Below are positions 43,541 to 53,091 of a stretch of DNA of 64,000 bases, in pieces. How positions within the stretch are numbered: the stretch's first letter is position 1; each line of letters begins with the position of its first letter. Origin of the DNA: Streptomyces sp. NRRL B-1347 (GTDB lineage: Bacteria > Actinomycetota > Actinomycetes > Streptomycetales > Streptomycetaceae); the NCBI RefSeq assembly GCF_000720325.1, contig NZ_JOJM01000018.1, positions 62,001 through 126,000 on the forward strand, read 5' to 3'. Both the position numbers and the translations under genes were made by a program. Under the pieces are notes generated by a model, which was not told where the DNA came from, did not search any database, and worked only from the letters and a program-made list of their open reading frames with translations.

Positions 43541-44799
43541 GCTGTGACCTCTTTCGCGACGCCGACCTCGACGATGCTCAGTTCCGGGATGGGGAAGACC
43601 AGACGGCCGCCCCACTCGTGGACGAACGACAGCTGCTCGACCAGCTCGGCCCGCAGGTTCCACGGGAGGACGAGGACGTAGTCGGGCTTGTCGGCGGCGA
43701 TCCGCTCCGGCGGCAGGATCGGGATGCGGGTGCCCGGGGTGAACCTGCCGTGCTTGTAGGGGTTGCGGTCGACCGTGTACGCGAGCAGGTCGGGCCGGAT
43801 GCCGCAGTGGTTGAGCAGGGTGTTGCCCTTGCCCGGGGCGCCGTAGCCGACGACCGTCTCGCCGCGCTCGGCCGCTGTGATCAGGAACTTGAGGAGGTCC
43901 CTGCGCACCTTGGCCACGCGGGCGGAGAACTCGGTGTACCCGGAGAGCTCCTGGAGCCCAGCGGCCTTCTCCCGGGCGAGGACGTCGGTCACCCGGCGGC
44001 TCGGCTCGCCCGCGACCTCGGCCGGCCGGGCCCACAGCCGGATGGAGCCGCCGTGCGTGGGCAGCAACTCGACGTCCACGAGGGCGAGTCCGCCGCTCGC
44101 GAGGGCGCGGATCGCGGACGCGACCGTGTAGTACTGGAAGTGCTCGTGGTAGATCGTGTCGTACTGGTTCTCCTCGATCAGGGTCAGCAGGTGCTGCACC
44201 TCGATGGAGACCCAGCCGTCGTCGGCGACCAGGGCGCGCAGGCCCTGGGTGAACCCGACGACATCGGGGATGTGCGCGTACACGTTGTTGGCCACGACCA
44301 GGTCCGCGGGACCGTGCTCGGCACGGACGGCCGCACCGGTCTCCGGGCTCAGGAACTCCGTGAGCGTGGGCACGCCCGCCTCCCGCGCCGCGGCACCGAC
44401 GTTCACCGACGGCTCGATGCCGAGGCAGCGGATCCCGCGCTCCACCACGTGCTTGAGCAGGTACCCGTCATTGCTCGCGACCTCGACCACGAAGGCCTCG
44501 GAGCCGTCGGCGCCGAGCCCCACCCGCCGTACGGCGTCGGCGACGAACGCGCGCGCGTGCTCCACCCAGGACGTCGAGAACGAGGAGAAGTACGCGTACT
44601 CCTTGAACGTCTCCTCCGGCGTGATCAGCGGCGGGATCTGCGCGAGCCAGCACGCGGTGCAGACCCGCAGGTGCAGCGGGTACGCGGGCTCGGCCGTATC
44701 CAGTTGGTCCGCGGCGAGAAAGCTCTCGCACGGCGGGGTCGCCCCCAGGTCGACGACGCTCGCCAGCGCCGCCGAGCCGCAGAGTCGGCATCCTGTCAT
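43537..44799 (-). CDS. Sugar C-methyltransferase-type SAM methyltransferase
   Basis: 420 residues with the three-part layout of TylC3/NovU-like enzymes. An N-terminal zinc domain (CRLCG at 4-8, CTACW near 47-51) is followed by a SAM domain (VVEVASNDGYLLKHV, then IEPSVNVG) and a C-terminal Rossmann-like domain (VVGYGAPGKGNTLLNHCGI, then PILPPERI). Those enzymes add a methyl group to carbon 3 (or 5) of a 4-keto nucleotide sugar. Its neighbours suggest a methyl-branched CDP-sugar. Confidence 0.92.
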   Translation of the reverse strand: MTGCRLCGSAALASVVDLGATPPCESFLAADQLDTAEPAYPLHLRVCTACWLAQIPPLITPEETFKEYAYFSSFSTSWVEHARAFVADAVRRVGLGADGSEAFVVEVASNDGYLLKHVVERGIRCLGIEPSVNVGAAAREAGVPTLTEFLSPETGAAVRAEHGPADLVVANNVYAHIPDVVGFTQGLRALVADDGWVSIEVQHLLTLIEENQYDTIYHEHFQYYTVASAIRALASGGLALVDVELLPTHGGSIRLWARPAEVAGEPSRRVTDVLAREKAAGLQELSGYTEFSARVAKVRRDLLKFLITAAERGETVVGYGAPGKGNTLLNHCGIRPDLLAYTVDRNPYKHGRFTPGTRIPILPPERIAADKPDYVLVLPWNLRAELVEQLSFVHEWGGRLVFPIPELSIVEVGVAKEVTA

Positions 44800-44802
44800 C
44801 TG

Positions 44803-46101
44803 CTACATCCCCCCATTTCCGCTCGCGCGGGTGCCCCGCCGCGAGCCCGTGTTTCCGTTCCCCACCGGCGGCGTGCTGTCGCCGCCCGACCGCACCGCGA
44901 TCGCGGTGCGGTACCCCTCCACCAGGCGCTCAAGGCCCACGGTCGGGCTGAAGTTCTGCTCGTAGCGGCGCCGGGCCGCCCGGCCCATCTCCTCGTTGCG
45001 TGCCGGATCGGCCGCGATCCGGCGTACGCAGGACGCAAGGGACGCGGGGTCGGCCGGCCGGTGCAGGAGCCCGGTCACCCCGTCCTCGATGAGTTCGACG
45101 AAGGCGCCGTGAGCGGCGGCGACGGCCGGCACCCCCGACGCCATCGCCTCCGCCACCACCAGGCCGAACGTCTCCATGGCCATCGAGGGCGCCACCACGG
45201 CCACCGAGCGTGCGACGGCCTGCCGGCACTCCATCGGGTCCAGCAGGCCGACGTATCGCACGTCGTCCCGGCCCGCCGCCCAGGCGGTCACCTCCCGCGC
45301 CAGCGGACCCGAGCCGGCGAGCACGAGCGGCACGCCCACACCGCCGTCCGCGGCGACCTGGTCCCACGCGCTCATGAGCAGCCGCGTGCCCTTGGCCTCC
45401 GCGAGGCGGCCGAGGAACAGCAGGTGCTCGCCCTCGCCCGCGCGGCGGATGCCCGGCTCCGGCACGAAGTTGTGCTTCACCGCGAGGCGCTCCGCCGGCA
45501 TGCCGGACCGCACCAGGACGTCGCGCTGCGCCCCGGAGATGCAGAAGAACCGCTCCACGCCGGACCACCACCGCCGCCGGTTGACCGCCAGGCTGACCGC
45601 GAGCGGCACCGTCGCGAGCCGGGAGTCGCGGTAGCAGCCGTGCCGTACGGCGGGCAGCGACATCTTCGACCCGACGCACTCGGTGCACGCCTTGCCGTCC
45701 CGGTGCAGCGTGCCGGGCGGGCACACCTGGGTGTAGTTGTGCAGCGTGGCGACGACGGGCACGCCGACGTCGGCGCAGGCGGCGAGCACCGCGGGCGACA
45801 GGAGCGGGAAGACGTTGTGGACGTGCACCACGTCGGGGCGCGCGGCGCGGAGCCGGGCGGCGAGCTCCGAGCGCACCGCCGGGTTCCACGGCACCAGGAG
45901 GGGCACCGCGACCTTGCCCGGCAGGGACCGGGCGGCGATGTCGTCGCTGCGCCGCTCGAACAGGTCGACCCGGTGGCCGGCCGAGCGCAGCAGCGCCACC
46001 TCTTCGTCGACGACCCTGTTCTCCCCGCTCGGCTGCGCCGAGGAGTAGCGGTTGTGCACCACCAGAACGTGCAGGTCGCGCAGGTCATGTGTGTCGTGCA
46101 T
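44803..46101 (-). CDS. Family 4 glycosyltransferase
   Basis: 432 residues from the ATG at 46101, with GAGGTGA near 46107-46113 inside the end of the upstream gene. GT-B fold: VLVVHNRYSSAQPSGENRV at the start, LLFLGRLAEAKGTRLL opening the donor domain and SMAMETFGLVVAEAMASG, the E-x7-E retaining motif. An internal Cys-rich loop (QVCPPGTLHRDGKACTECVG) recalls a subset of capsular GT4 enzymes. Confidence 0.93.
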   Translation of the reverse strand: MHDTHDLRDLHVLVVHNRYSSAQPSGENRVVDEEVALLRSAGHRVDLFERRSDDIAARSLPGKVAVPLLVPWNPAVRSELAARLRAARPDVVHVHNVFPLLSPAVLAACADVGVPVVATLHNYTQVCPPGTLHRDGKACTECVGSKMSLPAVRHGCYRDSRLATVPLAVSLAVNRRRWWSGVERFFCISGAQRDVLVRSGMPAERLAVKHNFVPEPGIRRAGEGEHLLFLGRLAEAKGTRLLMSAWDQVAADGGVGVPLVLAGSGPLAREVTAWAAGRDDVRYVGLLDPMECRQAVARSVAVVAPSMAMETFGLVVAEAMASGVPAVAAAHGAFVELIEDGVTGLLHRPADPASLASCVRRIAADPARNEEMGRAARRRYEQNFSPTVGLERLVEGYRTAIAVRSGGDSTPPVGNGNTGSRRGTRASGNGGM

Positions 46102-46108
46102 GGTCAGT

Positions 46109-47401
46109 TCACCTCCGGGCCCATCGCGGGACACGTCGTCGGGGGACTTCGGCCGCCGGGCCTGCCGCGGCCGTGGCGGGCAGCGCGAGCAGCGAGGCGG
46201 CGAGGGCCAGGTGCAGCAGATACGGCGAGGCGTCGCCGAGCCCGGCCTCGGTGTACGACGAGATCGCGCAGTAGCTGATCAGGAAGATCGCGCAGGCCCT
46301 CGGCAGGGACGGCGGCCGCAGCAGCGCGACGCCGCCGAGGGTGGCGATCATCGTGGCCACGATGGTGACGCCGATGAGGCCTTGCTCGTGGTAGACGGCC
46401 AGCCAGCTGTTGTCGATCGGCAGGCCGCCGAACGACTTGTCGCTCAGGCCCACGCCGAACACCTTCTCCCCGGTCGACCGGGGCGCCGCGAGGAGGGCGT
46501 CCCAGACCTTGGCCCGGCCGGTGAGGTTGGACATGTTCTCCTGGCTCTGGCCGCGCAGGTACCAGGACTGGAGCGCGGAGCTGAACGCCACCGCGGCCAC
46601 CGTGGCGCACACCACCGTCCAGGCGAAGAACCGGCGGGCGGCGGAGCTGGTCAGGACGAGCGAGCCGATCGCGAGCACCAACCCGATGAGCAGCCCGAGC
46701 GTGGCCGTGCGGGTGTGGGTCAGCAGGAGCAGGACGAGCGAGGGCACGATGACCACCGCCGCGCTGGTCCTGTCCACCTGGCGGCCGAGCAGGAGCAGCA
46801 CGGTGAGCCCGATGATGATCGCGGCGTACTGCCCGATCTGCGGCGGGGTGAGCGGCCACAGCGCGCCGACCAGGCGCCCGCCGTAGTACTCGGGCATGGC
46901 GGTGCCCGGTGCGACGACCAGACCTGCGGCCACCAGGACGAGCACCGCGAAGTACATCCGGATGTGGTGGCGGACGAACGTCAGACTGCCGTCCCACCAG
47001 CGGCTGAGCAGCCACAGCGTGCCGACGAAGAGCGCGAGGCGGGTGCAGCGGAACAGCGCGCCGTAGCCGACCTCCAGGTTGGCGCTGGCGATCACGCTCG
47101 GCACGAGGAGGAGGGTGAGCAGGAAGACGAAGGCGCTGGGCCGGATGCGCAGGCGGAGATTGAGCGCGAGCGCCAGCGCGAACGCGGAGACCAGCGCGCC
47201 CATGGTGGCCATCTGGATGAGCGAGCGGGGGAGCGGGATGACGGTCTTGGCCCCGGCGGAGCCGAGCGTGTTGAGGGCGAGCAGCGCCCAGACGATCCCG
47301 ACGGCCTTCGGTGTGCCGACGGGGCGCGCTTCGGCACCGGGCCGCGCGTCCGCCGTGTCCGGACCGCCCGGGAGCGCGCCGCGCATCAGGTCGCCACCCA
47401 T
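46109..47401 (-). CDS. Wzy/O-antigen-ligase-family membrane protein
   Basis: 430 residues from the ATG at 47401 (GTG at 47410 is also possible). About ten to eleven membrane helices and, near the C-terminus, a large outer loop ending NSWLAVYHEQGLIGVT, the family's conserved signature. In a Gram-positive Wzx/Wzy pathway it would polymerise repeat units outside the membrane. No second polymerase is present. Confidence 0.9.
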   Translation of the reverse strand: MGGDLMRGALPGGPDTADARPGAEARPVGTPKAVGIVWALLALNTLGSAGAKTVIPLPRSLIQMATMGALVSAFALALALNLRLRIRPSAFVFLLTLLLVPSVIASANLEVGYGALFRCTRLALFVGTLWLLSRWWDGSLTFVRHHIRMYFAVLVLVAAGLVVAPGTAMPEYYGGRLVGALWPLTPPQIGQYAAIIIGLTVLLLLGRQVDRTSAAVVIVPSLVLLLLTHTRTATLGLLIGLVLAIGSLVLTSSAARRFFAWTVVCATVAAVAFSSALQSWYLRGQSQENMSNLTGRAKVWDALLAAPRSTGEKVFGVGLSDKSFGGLPIDNSWLAVYHEQGLIGVTIVATMIATLGGVALLRPPSLPRACAIFLISYCAISSYTEAGLGDASPYLLHLALAASLLALPATAAAGPAAEVPRRRVPRWARR

Positions 47402-47402
47402 C

Positions 47403-48938
47403 TCAACCACCGGCCCGGGCGTCGAAGGTGCTGTCCTCGTCCTGCCGGTACGGCGTGCTCTGCCACTGCCCCGGTTCGAGCTTGCGGCCCGGGTCGCCCG
47501 CGACGAAGCTCCACGGCCCGCGGTAGACGTTGTCGTGCCAGCGGTTGTGCTGCTTGAGGGTGATCGCGTCGGCCACCCGCTTGCCCTTGTACGGCGACCA
47601 CTTCGGGTAGGTGCCGTAGTTGGCGAGGACCGCCATGCGGCCGCACTTCACCTCGCACTTGACGACGGACTCGTCGAGGACGAAGCGGTTGTCGTGGATG
47701 TCCACGCGCTGGGTCTTCCACCGGCAGTCGTGGTAGAGCGGCGGGGTGGCGATCCCCGGCCGCGCACAGCGGTCGGTGTCCTTCACCAGCAAGGTGCAGT
47801 AGCCGGTCGAGGTGTTGGCCGGGCTGTTGCAGAACCGGTCGGCGTTCTCCCACAGGGTGATCCCGGACCAGTTGTCCCGCAGCAGGTTCCGGTAGATCTC
47901 GATCTTGTTCGTGCGGGCCCGGATCCGCGGTTCGCCGCCCGCCTCGGACACGTAGACCGTCGCGTACGGGAAGTCGTCGCCGCGGTCGGCGTTCTTGCGG
48001 CCCTCGACCCAGTTGTTCCGCCGGATCGTGTTGTTCCGGATGACCGCGTTGTAGCTGGTCTCGTACATCAGCGCGGCGCCGTCATTGGCCTCGATGACGT
48101 TGTTCTCGATGCGGAAGTCGTTGTTGTTGTTGTCCGCCCACAACCCGGCGCCGCGGTTGTCGTGCACCCAGTTGCCGCGGACGTCGGCGCCGTTGACGGC
48201 CCAGAACTTGATGCCTCCGGTGCAGCCGCAGCCCGGCTTCCGCCGCTCCCAGTCGTCGGTGTTGTTGCCGACGACCTCGTTGCCCTCGACCACCAGGCCC
48301 TTGATGGTGTCGCCGGTCTTGTACGCGTTCATTCCGTACTGCCCGTTGGCGCGCAGGCAGCTGGCGCGCACCCGCTGGCGCGCACCGGCCATAAGCCCGG
48401 CACCGGAGTTGTACTGGATCTTCGCGTGCTCGATCACCCAGCCGTCGGCCATGTCGTGGTTGACCACGCCCTCGTTGTTCGGCGCGACGAAACGCTGCAC
48501 GGTCAGATGGCGGATGGTGACGTCGCGGGCGGTGCCGCTGAACGCGTACTGGTTGGTCTTCCGGCCATCCAGCACCGCCCCCGGCGCGCCGAGGTAGCGG
48601 TTCCCCTTCTTGGGCATGACCTGGGCGTAGCGGTCCCGCTCAAGGCGGTGCTTGCCCGGCCGCAGCCAGAACGTGGTGTTCGCAGGGCTGCTCTTGGTCT
48701 TCGCGGCCAGATCGCCGACCACCGCGGGGTCGACCGTCACCGCGCCCGCGGGCGCCTTCGTCGGCCCGGCCGCGGGCTTGGCGCACATCCGGGCCACGGA
48801 CGTGCCGGGCGCCCCGGACGACGGCGTGCTCTTCGCCTCCGCCGGGGAGTCCGACGTGCCCGTACAGCCGGTCGCCGCCAGCAGGACCAGCGCCAGCGGT
48901 GCCGCCGGCAGCGCCCGGTGCCGCCACTTGATCCCCAC
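47403..48938 (-). CDS. Parallel beta-helix lipoprotein
   Basis: 511 residues from the GTG at 48938 (GGGAGGA upstream). A short signal ends in LLAATGC, giving a lipidated Cys near residue 22, so it is likely anchored outside the membrane. A Ser/Pro/Ala-rich linker leads to a right-handed beta-helix (repeating N-x-I/V patterns such as FRIENNVIEANDGAALMYE and VIRNNTIRRNN). Such folds are found in polysaccharide lyases and C5-epimerases (AlgG-like). An active site cannot be named from sequence alone. Confidence 0.85.
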   Translation of the reverse strand: MGIKWRHRALPAAPLALVLLAATGCTGTSDSPAEAKSTPSSGAPGTSVARMCAKPAAGPTKAPAGAVTVDPAVVGDLAAKTKSSPANTTFWLRPGKHRLERDRYAQVMPKKGNRYLGAPGAVLDGRKTNQYAFSGTARDVTIRHLTVQRFVAPNNEGVVNHDMADGWVIEHAKIQYNSGAGLMAGARQRVRASCLRANGQYGMNAYKTGDTIKGLVVEGNEVVGNNTDDWERRKPGCGCTGGIKFWAVNGADVRGNWVHDNRGAGLWADNNNNDFRIENNVIEANDGAALMYETSYNAVIRNNTIRRNNWVEGRKNADRGDDFPYATVYVSEAGGEPRIRARTNKIEIYRNLLRDNWSGITLWENADRFCNSPANTSTGYCTLLVKDTDRCARPGIATPPLYHDCRWKTQRVDIHDNRFVLDESVVKCEVKCGRMAVLANYGTYPKWSPYKGKRVADAITLKQHNRWHDNVYRGPWSFVAGDPGRKLEPGQWQSTPYRQDEDSTFDARAGG

Positions 48939-48954
48939 GCGTCCTCCCCCCTTC

Positions 48955-50907
48955 CTAGTCGTGGAACCTGAGTACGGTGGTGAACTCCTCCATGCCGTCG
49001 GCGAATCCGCTGCCGACCAGCGTGGTGGCGGGTTCCTTGCGTCCGAAGCCGGGGGAGTACCAGCCGAGCGGCGGGTCGCTCTCGCCGCGGTGCGCCCGCC
49101 AGGACAGCTCCCCGGGCAGGTCGAGCACCGCGGAGCGGTCCTCGCCGTCACGGCTCCAGGTGAGCACCGCCCGGTGCTCCACGAGGTCCGCGGTGACCTC
49201 CGGGCCCAGGTGGAACGCGAGGCGCACGGGCCGGTGGTCCCCGGGGCGGACCTCGTCGACCACCCGCAGCTCCCGGGTCGCGGCGATCAGCTCCACCCGG
49301 CGGCGGTGCACGGAGGGCTGGTACCCGTCGTGCTCGGCGCACCAGCGGGCCACGCCCTCGTCGGACGGGTCCGCGACCAGGACGCGGCTGCGGGCGTGCC
49401 GGGTCCACAGGAACGGGCCGCCGGAGACGGACTGGTCACCGCCGTCCCACTCCAGGGTGTTGTGGCCGAGGGTCGACCGGAAGTACCGCCGCCACTCGGG
49501 CTGCCCGTGGTAGCAGTACGTCCCCGGGTCGGCGAGCACGTCGACCCCGTCGTGCCGGACCTCCACGGACAGCGCGTCCGCGTGGGCGTGCGCGGCGATG
49601 GACAGGAACCCGTGCGGACCGCCGTCGCAGCGGCACCAGATCTCCCCGGGGCCGCGCAGGATGGTCATGCCCGCGTCGGCGAAGTGGGCCGGTCGGCCCG
49701 GCGGGCGGGCCACGGCCCCGTCCTTCGCGTACGGCCGGACGAGCGCGGCGAGGAGCGTGGTGCGCACATCGGTGCCGGTGACGGTCGGCCACCAGCCGAG
49801 TCGGCCGAACACGGCGTCCCCGGTGGCGAGGAGCGAGGCCCAGCGGTCGGTGCCCGCGCCGTCCACGACCAGACCGTGGCCGTCGTCCGCGTCTCCCTGG
49901 CGCGGCGGCCGCAGCCGGTTGTCGACGACGGCCGCGAGCGCGTCGGTCATCCGCAGCAGCACGAGCCGGAGCGACGCCGGGACCGGCACGTCGGCGGCGT
50001 CCGCCTCGGCGAGCGCGGCCAGGCCGAGTTCGAGGACGAGCCCGTGGTACTCGGTGGCCAGCTCGCGGTTGAGGCCGGACGGGAAGGTGTTGCTCCGCAG
50101 CTGCTGATCGAGGGACCGCAGTGCGTCGGCGCGCCAGCGCGCCGAGGCGGGGAACCAGCCGAACGCGCAGGCCGCGGCGAACTGCCCGGCCGTCTCTGCG
50201 ATGACGTGGTTGTTCGCCGACGACCCTCGGCTGGGGAAGGCGGCCAGCCAGCGCTGGTGGTGCCAGATCTGGTTCAGCGCCACCGGGTTGCCCTCGAAGA
50301 GACCGGCCACGCCCGGCCAGCCGTCCAGCAGCCGGCGGATCCACACCCAGGACAGGAGCCGGATCCCCAGCTCGATGCCGCTGATCCAGTGCACTCCGCG
50401 CAGCGGCGGGTTGGCCTTCCACCACGACCGCAGATGCGCGGCCACCCGCTCGGCGTAGCGGTCGTCCCCGGTGATCGCGTAGGCGGCCGCGAGGACGGTC
50501 AGGTACTGATGCCGGGACGGCTCCCAGATCTGCTTGATGTCCCCGACCGCGTCCTCGTTCCGGTACGGCACGTCGAAGGCGTAGCCCCACGGAGCCCGGC
50601 GCCCGGTCTTCGGATCGCGCCACCAGTCCGGGTCGGCCAGGTCGTCGCGGACCACCCCGAAGTACTCGGCGTGCCCGGCCAGCAGGCGGTCCGCCTCGGC
50701 GATGAGACGCTTCGCGGCGTCCGGCGGCACCGCGGCGATCGTCCCGGCGGGCAGGACCGCGCTGAACAGGGCGTCGGTCACCTCCGGACAGCGCGGCCGC
50801 GCCGACCGCCAGCGCCGCCTGCGCACCGCGTCGCCCGCCCGGCCGCCGATCTCCCGCGGCCCCATCCGGGACAGGCGTCGCAGGTACCAGCCGGGGCTCA
50901 TGCTCAT
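48955..50907 (-). CDS. Heparinase II/III-family protein (alginate-lyase-like N-domain)
   Basis: 650 residues from the ATG at 50907, overlapping the oxidoreductase stop (ATGA); a second ATG lies two codons on. An alpha/alpha-toroid N-domain contains HWISGIELGIRLLSW and SSANNHVIAETAGQF, and a beta-sandwich follows with AAHAHADALSVEVRHDG and DPGTYCYHGQPEWR, the family's His/Tyr region. No signal peptide is evident. Such genes sit beside bi-domain oxidoreductase genes in many exopolysaccharide operons. Cleavage of uronic-acid polymers is the known chemistry of the family. Confidence 0.92.
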   Translation of the reverse strand: MSMSPGWYLRRLSRMGPREIGGRAGDAVRRRRWRSARPRCPEVTDALFSAVLPAGTIAAVPPDAAKRLIAEADRLLAGHAEYFGVVRDDLADPDWWRDPKTGRRAPWGYAFDVPYRNEDAVGDIKQIWEPSRHQYLTVLAAAYAITGDDRYAERVAAHLRSWWKANPPLRGVHWISGIELGIRLLSWVWIRRLLDGWPGVAGLFEGNPVALNQIWHHQRWLAAFPSRGSSANNHVIAETAGQFAAACAFGWFPASARWRADALRSLDQQLRSNTFPSGLNRELATEYHGLVLELGLAALAEADAADVPVPASLRLVLLRMTDALAAVVDNRLRPPRQGDADDGHGLVVDGAGTDRWASLLATGDAVFGRLGWWPTVTGTDVRTTLLAALVRPYAKDGAVARPPGRPAHFADAGMTILRGPGEIWCRCDGGPHGFLSIAAHAHADALSVEVRHDGVDVLADPGTYCYHGQPEWRRYFRSTLGHNTLEWDGGDQSVSGGPFLWTRHARSRVLVADPSDEGVARWCAEHDGYQPSVHRRRVELIAATRELRVVDEVRPGDHRPVRLAFHLGPEVTADLVEHRAVLTWSRDGEDRSAVLDLPGELSWRAHRGESDPPLGWYSPGFGRKEPATTLVGSGFADGMEEFTTVLRFHD

Positions 50908-53075
50908 CGCGACCTCGCAAGCGTCACCGGAGCGCCACCGGCCAGCCCCGCCCGCACGGCGAGGGTGGCCGCCGTGGTGGCGACGAGGGACTCCAGCGGC
51001 ACCGGCATCGGCCCGCCCGTCCGCACGGCCTTGACGAACGCGGCCAGCTCGGCGTTCTGCCCCTTGTCCCGGGCCTTCGGCAGCCGCGAACTGACCCACT
51101 TCTCGGGCCCGTGCACCGACGCGCGGACGAAGTCGTCCAGGCGCAGCACCTTGCCGTCCGCGACGAGGTCCAGCGTCTCCTTGGGGAAGCCGGGCGCACC
51201 GGTGGTGACGTAGCTGAGGACGGCCGTGGACCCGTCCGGGTAGTGCAGGACGACCTGGAGGTCCTCGTTGCCCGACGGGGCGGTCGCGTACACCGAGACC
51301 GGGTCGGCGCCGAGCAGCCAGCTCGCCGTGTCGATGAAGTGCCCGCCCTCACCGGCGAACCGCGAGCCCTCGGTGCCCTGCTGGAGGTACCAGCTGCCGT
51401 GCTGGAGGCGGCCCGCGTTGACCAGGTAGCGCAGGCTCGCTGGGCCCGTCCGGACGCCGAACCGCTCCTTGGCCTCCCGGAGCAGCGGCGCGAACCGGCG
51501 GTTGAAGCCCACCTGGAGCCGGTCGTTGCCGGACTCCTCGACCGTCGCGAGCACACCGGCGAGCTCGTCCTCGGTGAGGGCCAGGGGCTTCTCCACGAAC
51601 ACCGCCTTGCCCGCGAGGAGCGCCTTGCGGGTCAGTTCGGCGTGCGAGCTGTGACGGGTGACCACGAACACCGCGTCGATGGACTTGTCGCCGAGCACGG
51701 CGTCGAGATCGGTGGTCGCATCGGCGAAGCCGAACTTCCGCTGCGCGTTGGCCGCGGACAGCGCCGTCGTGGTGACGACCGCCGACAACTCGACGCCGTC
51801 ACGCCGGGTCAGATGCGGAAGGAGCATCGACGTCGCGTAGTTCCCCGCGCCGACGAACGCGAGGCGCACCGGCGTCCGGGCAGCGCGGGCAGGGCTCCGC
51901 CGTACGGTCACCGAGGGCACGGCCACCGCCGGGGCCTCGGCTTCCACCGTCTGTTCGGGGTACCGGAACAGCACGGCCACGGCTTTCAGCTCGCCGTCCT
52001 TCAGGTTCTGGTACGTCGTGACGGCGTCGTCGAAGTCGGCGATGTGGGAGATCAGGGGCTCCACGTCGACGCGGCCCCGGGCGGCGAGATCGAGGAAGCA
52101 CGCCAGGTTGCGGCGCTCGGTCCAGCGCACGTAGCCGATCGGGTAGTCCCGGCCCGCCAGCTCGTACTCCGGGTCGTAGCGCCCGGGGCCGTAGCTGCGG
52201 GAGAACCGGACGTCGAGCTCCTTCTCGTAGTACGCGTTCCACGGCAGGTCCAGGCGGCACTTGCCGATGTCGACGACCCGGCCGCGGTCCCGGCTCAAGT
52301 GGGCGGCCAGCTCGACGGGCTGGTTGCTGCCGCCACCGGCGGCCAGGTACACCTGGTCCACGCCGTGACCGTCGGTGAGCTCGGCGACGGCGGCCTCCAC
52401 GGCCGCGGACGCCGGATCGCCGCAGGCCGCGGCGCCCAGGCGCTCGGCCAGCTCACAGCGCGCCGGGTCCGGGTCGACTCCGACGACACGGACGCCCGAC
52501 GCGGTGAGGAGCTGCACCACCAGCTGGCCGATGAGGCCGAGTCCGATGACCAGGGCCACTTCGCCGAGCTGCGGCTCGCCCTGGCGGACGCCCTGCAACG
52601 CGATCGAACCGACCGTGCCGAAGGCCGCGTGGCGCGGCGCGAGGCCTTCCGGCACCGGGGTGTAGAGGTTCTTCGGCACCCAGTTCAGCTCGGCGTGCAG
52701 CGCGTGCTCGTTGCCCGCGCAGGCCACGACGTCGCCGACCTTCACGTCGTCGATCCCGGCGCCGACCTGCTCGACCACCCCGCACAGCGAATAGCCGAGC
52801 GGCGTGTAGGAGTCCAGCTTGCCCATGACCTTGCGGTAGGTGGCGGGCACCCCGTTGGTGGCCACGCTCTGCATGACCTTGGCCACCTGGTCGGGGCGCG
52901 AGCGGGCCTTGCCGAGCATCGACATGCCGGCCTCGGAGACCTTCATGAGCTCGGTCCCGGTGGAGATCAGCGAGTAGGAGGTCCTGACCAGGACACCGCC
53001 CGCCTTGCACCCCGGCACCGGCACGTCGAGCACTGCAAGCTCGCCGCTCTTGTAGTTCTGCACAACCTGTTTCAC
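50904..53075 (-). CDS. Bi-domain oxidoreductase: MDR dehydrogenase fused to Gfo/Idh/MocA
   Basis: 723 residues from the GTG at 53075 (AAGGGGAC upstream). Residues 1-365 are a zinc-type alcohol dehydrogenase module with cofactor motif VIGLGLIGQLVVQLL. Residues about 400-723 are a Gfo/Idh/MocA dehydrogenase with LAFVGAGNYATSMLLPHL, then FVEKPLALTEDEL and GEGGHFIDTASWL. The fusion is known from exopolysaccharide operons with heparinase-family genes and probably channels a keto-sugar intermediate. The precise substrate is unknown to me. Confidence 0.92.
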   Translation of the reverse strand: MKQVVQNYKSGELAVLDVPVPGCKAGGVLVRTSYSLISTGTELMKVSEAGMSMLGKARSRPDQVAKVMQSVATNGVPATYRKVMGKLDSYTPLGYSLCGVVEQVGAGIDDVKVGDVVACAGNEHALHAELNWVPKNLYTPVPEGLAPRHAAFGTVGSIALQGVRQGEPQLGEVALVIGLGLIGQLVVQLLTASGVRVVGVDPDPARCELAERLGAAACGDPASAAVEAAVAELTDGHGVDQVYLAAGGGSNQPVELAAHLSRDRGRVVDIGKCRLDLPWNAYYEKELDVRFSRSYGPGRYDPEYELAGRDYPIGYVRWTERRNLACFLDLAARGRVDVEPLISHIADFDDAVTTYQNLKDGELKAVAVLFRYPEQTVEAEAPAVAVPSVTVRRSPARAARTPVRLAFVGAGNYATSMLLPHLTRRDGVELSAVVTTTALSAANAQRKFGFADATTDLDAVLGDKSIDAVFVVTRHSSHAELTRKALLAGKAVFVEKPLALTEDELAGVLATVEESGNDRLQVGFNRRFAPLLREAKERFGVRTGPASLRYLVNAGRLQHGSWYLQQGTEGSRFAGEGGHFIDTASWLLGADPVSVYATAPSGNEDLQVVLHYPDGSTAVLSYVTTGAPGFPKETLDLVADGKVLRLDDFVRASVHGPEKWVSSRLPKARDKGQNAELAAFVKAVRTGGPMPVPLESLVATTAATLAVRAGLAGGAPVTLARSR

Positions 53076-53091
53076 CGAAGTCCCCTTGTTT

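Noticed and set aside
43618..46278. An 886-codon plus-strand frame opposite the methyltransferase and glycosyltransferase genes
   Set aside because: Shadow of two well-supported minus-strand genes; no conserved motif.
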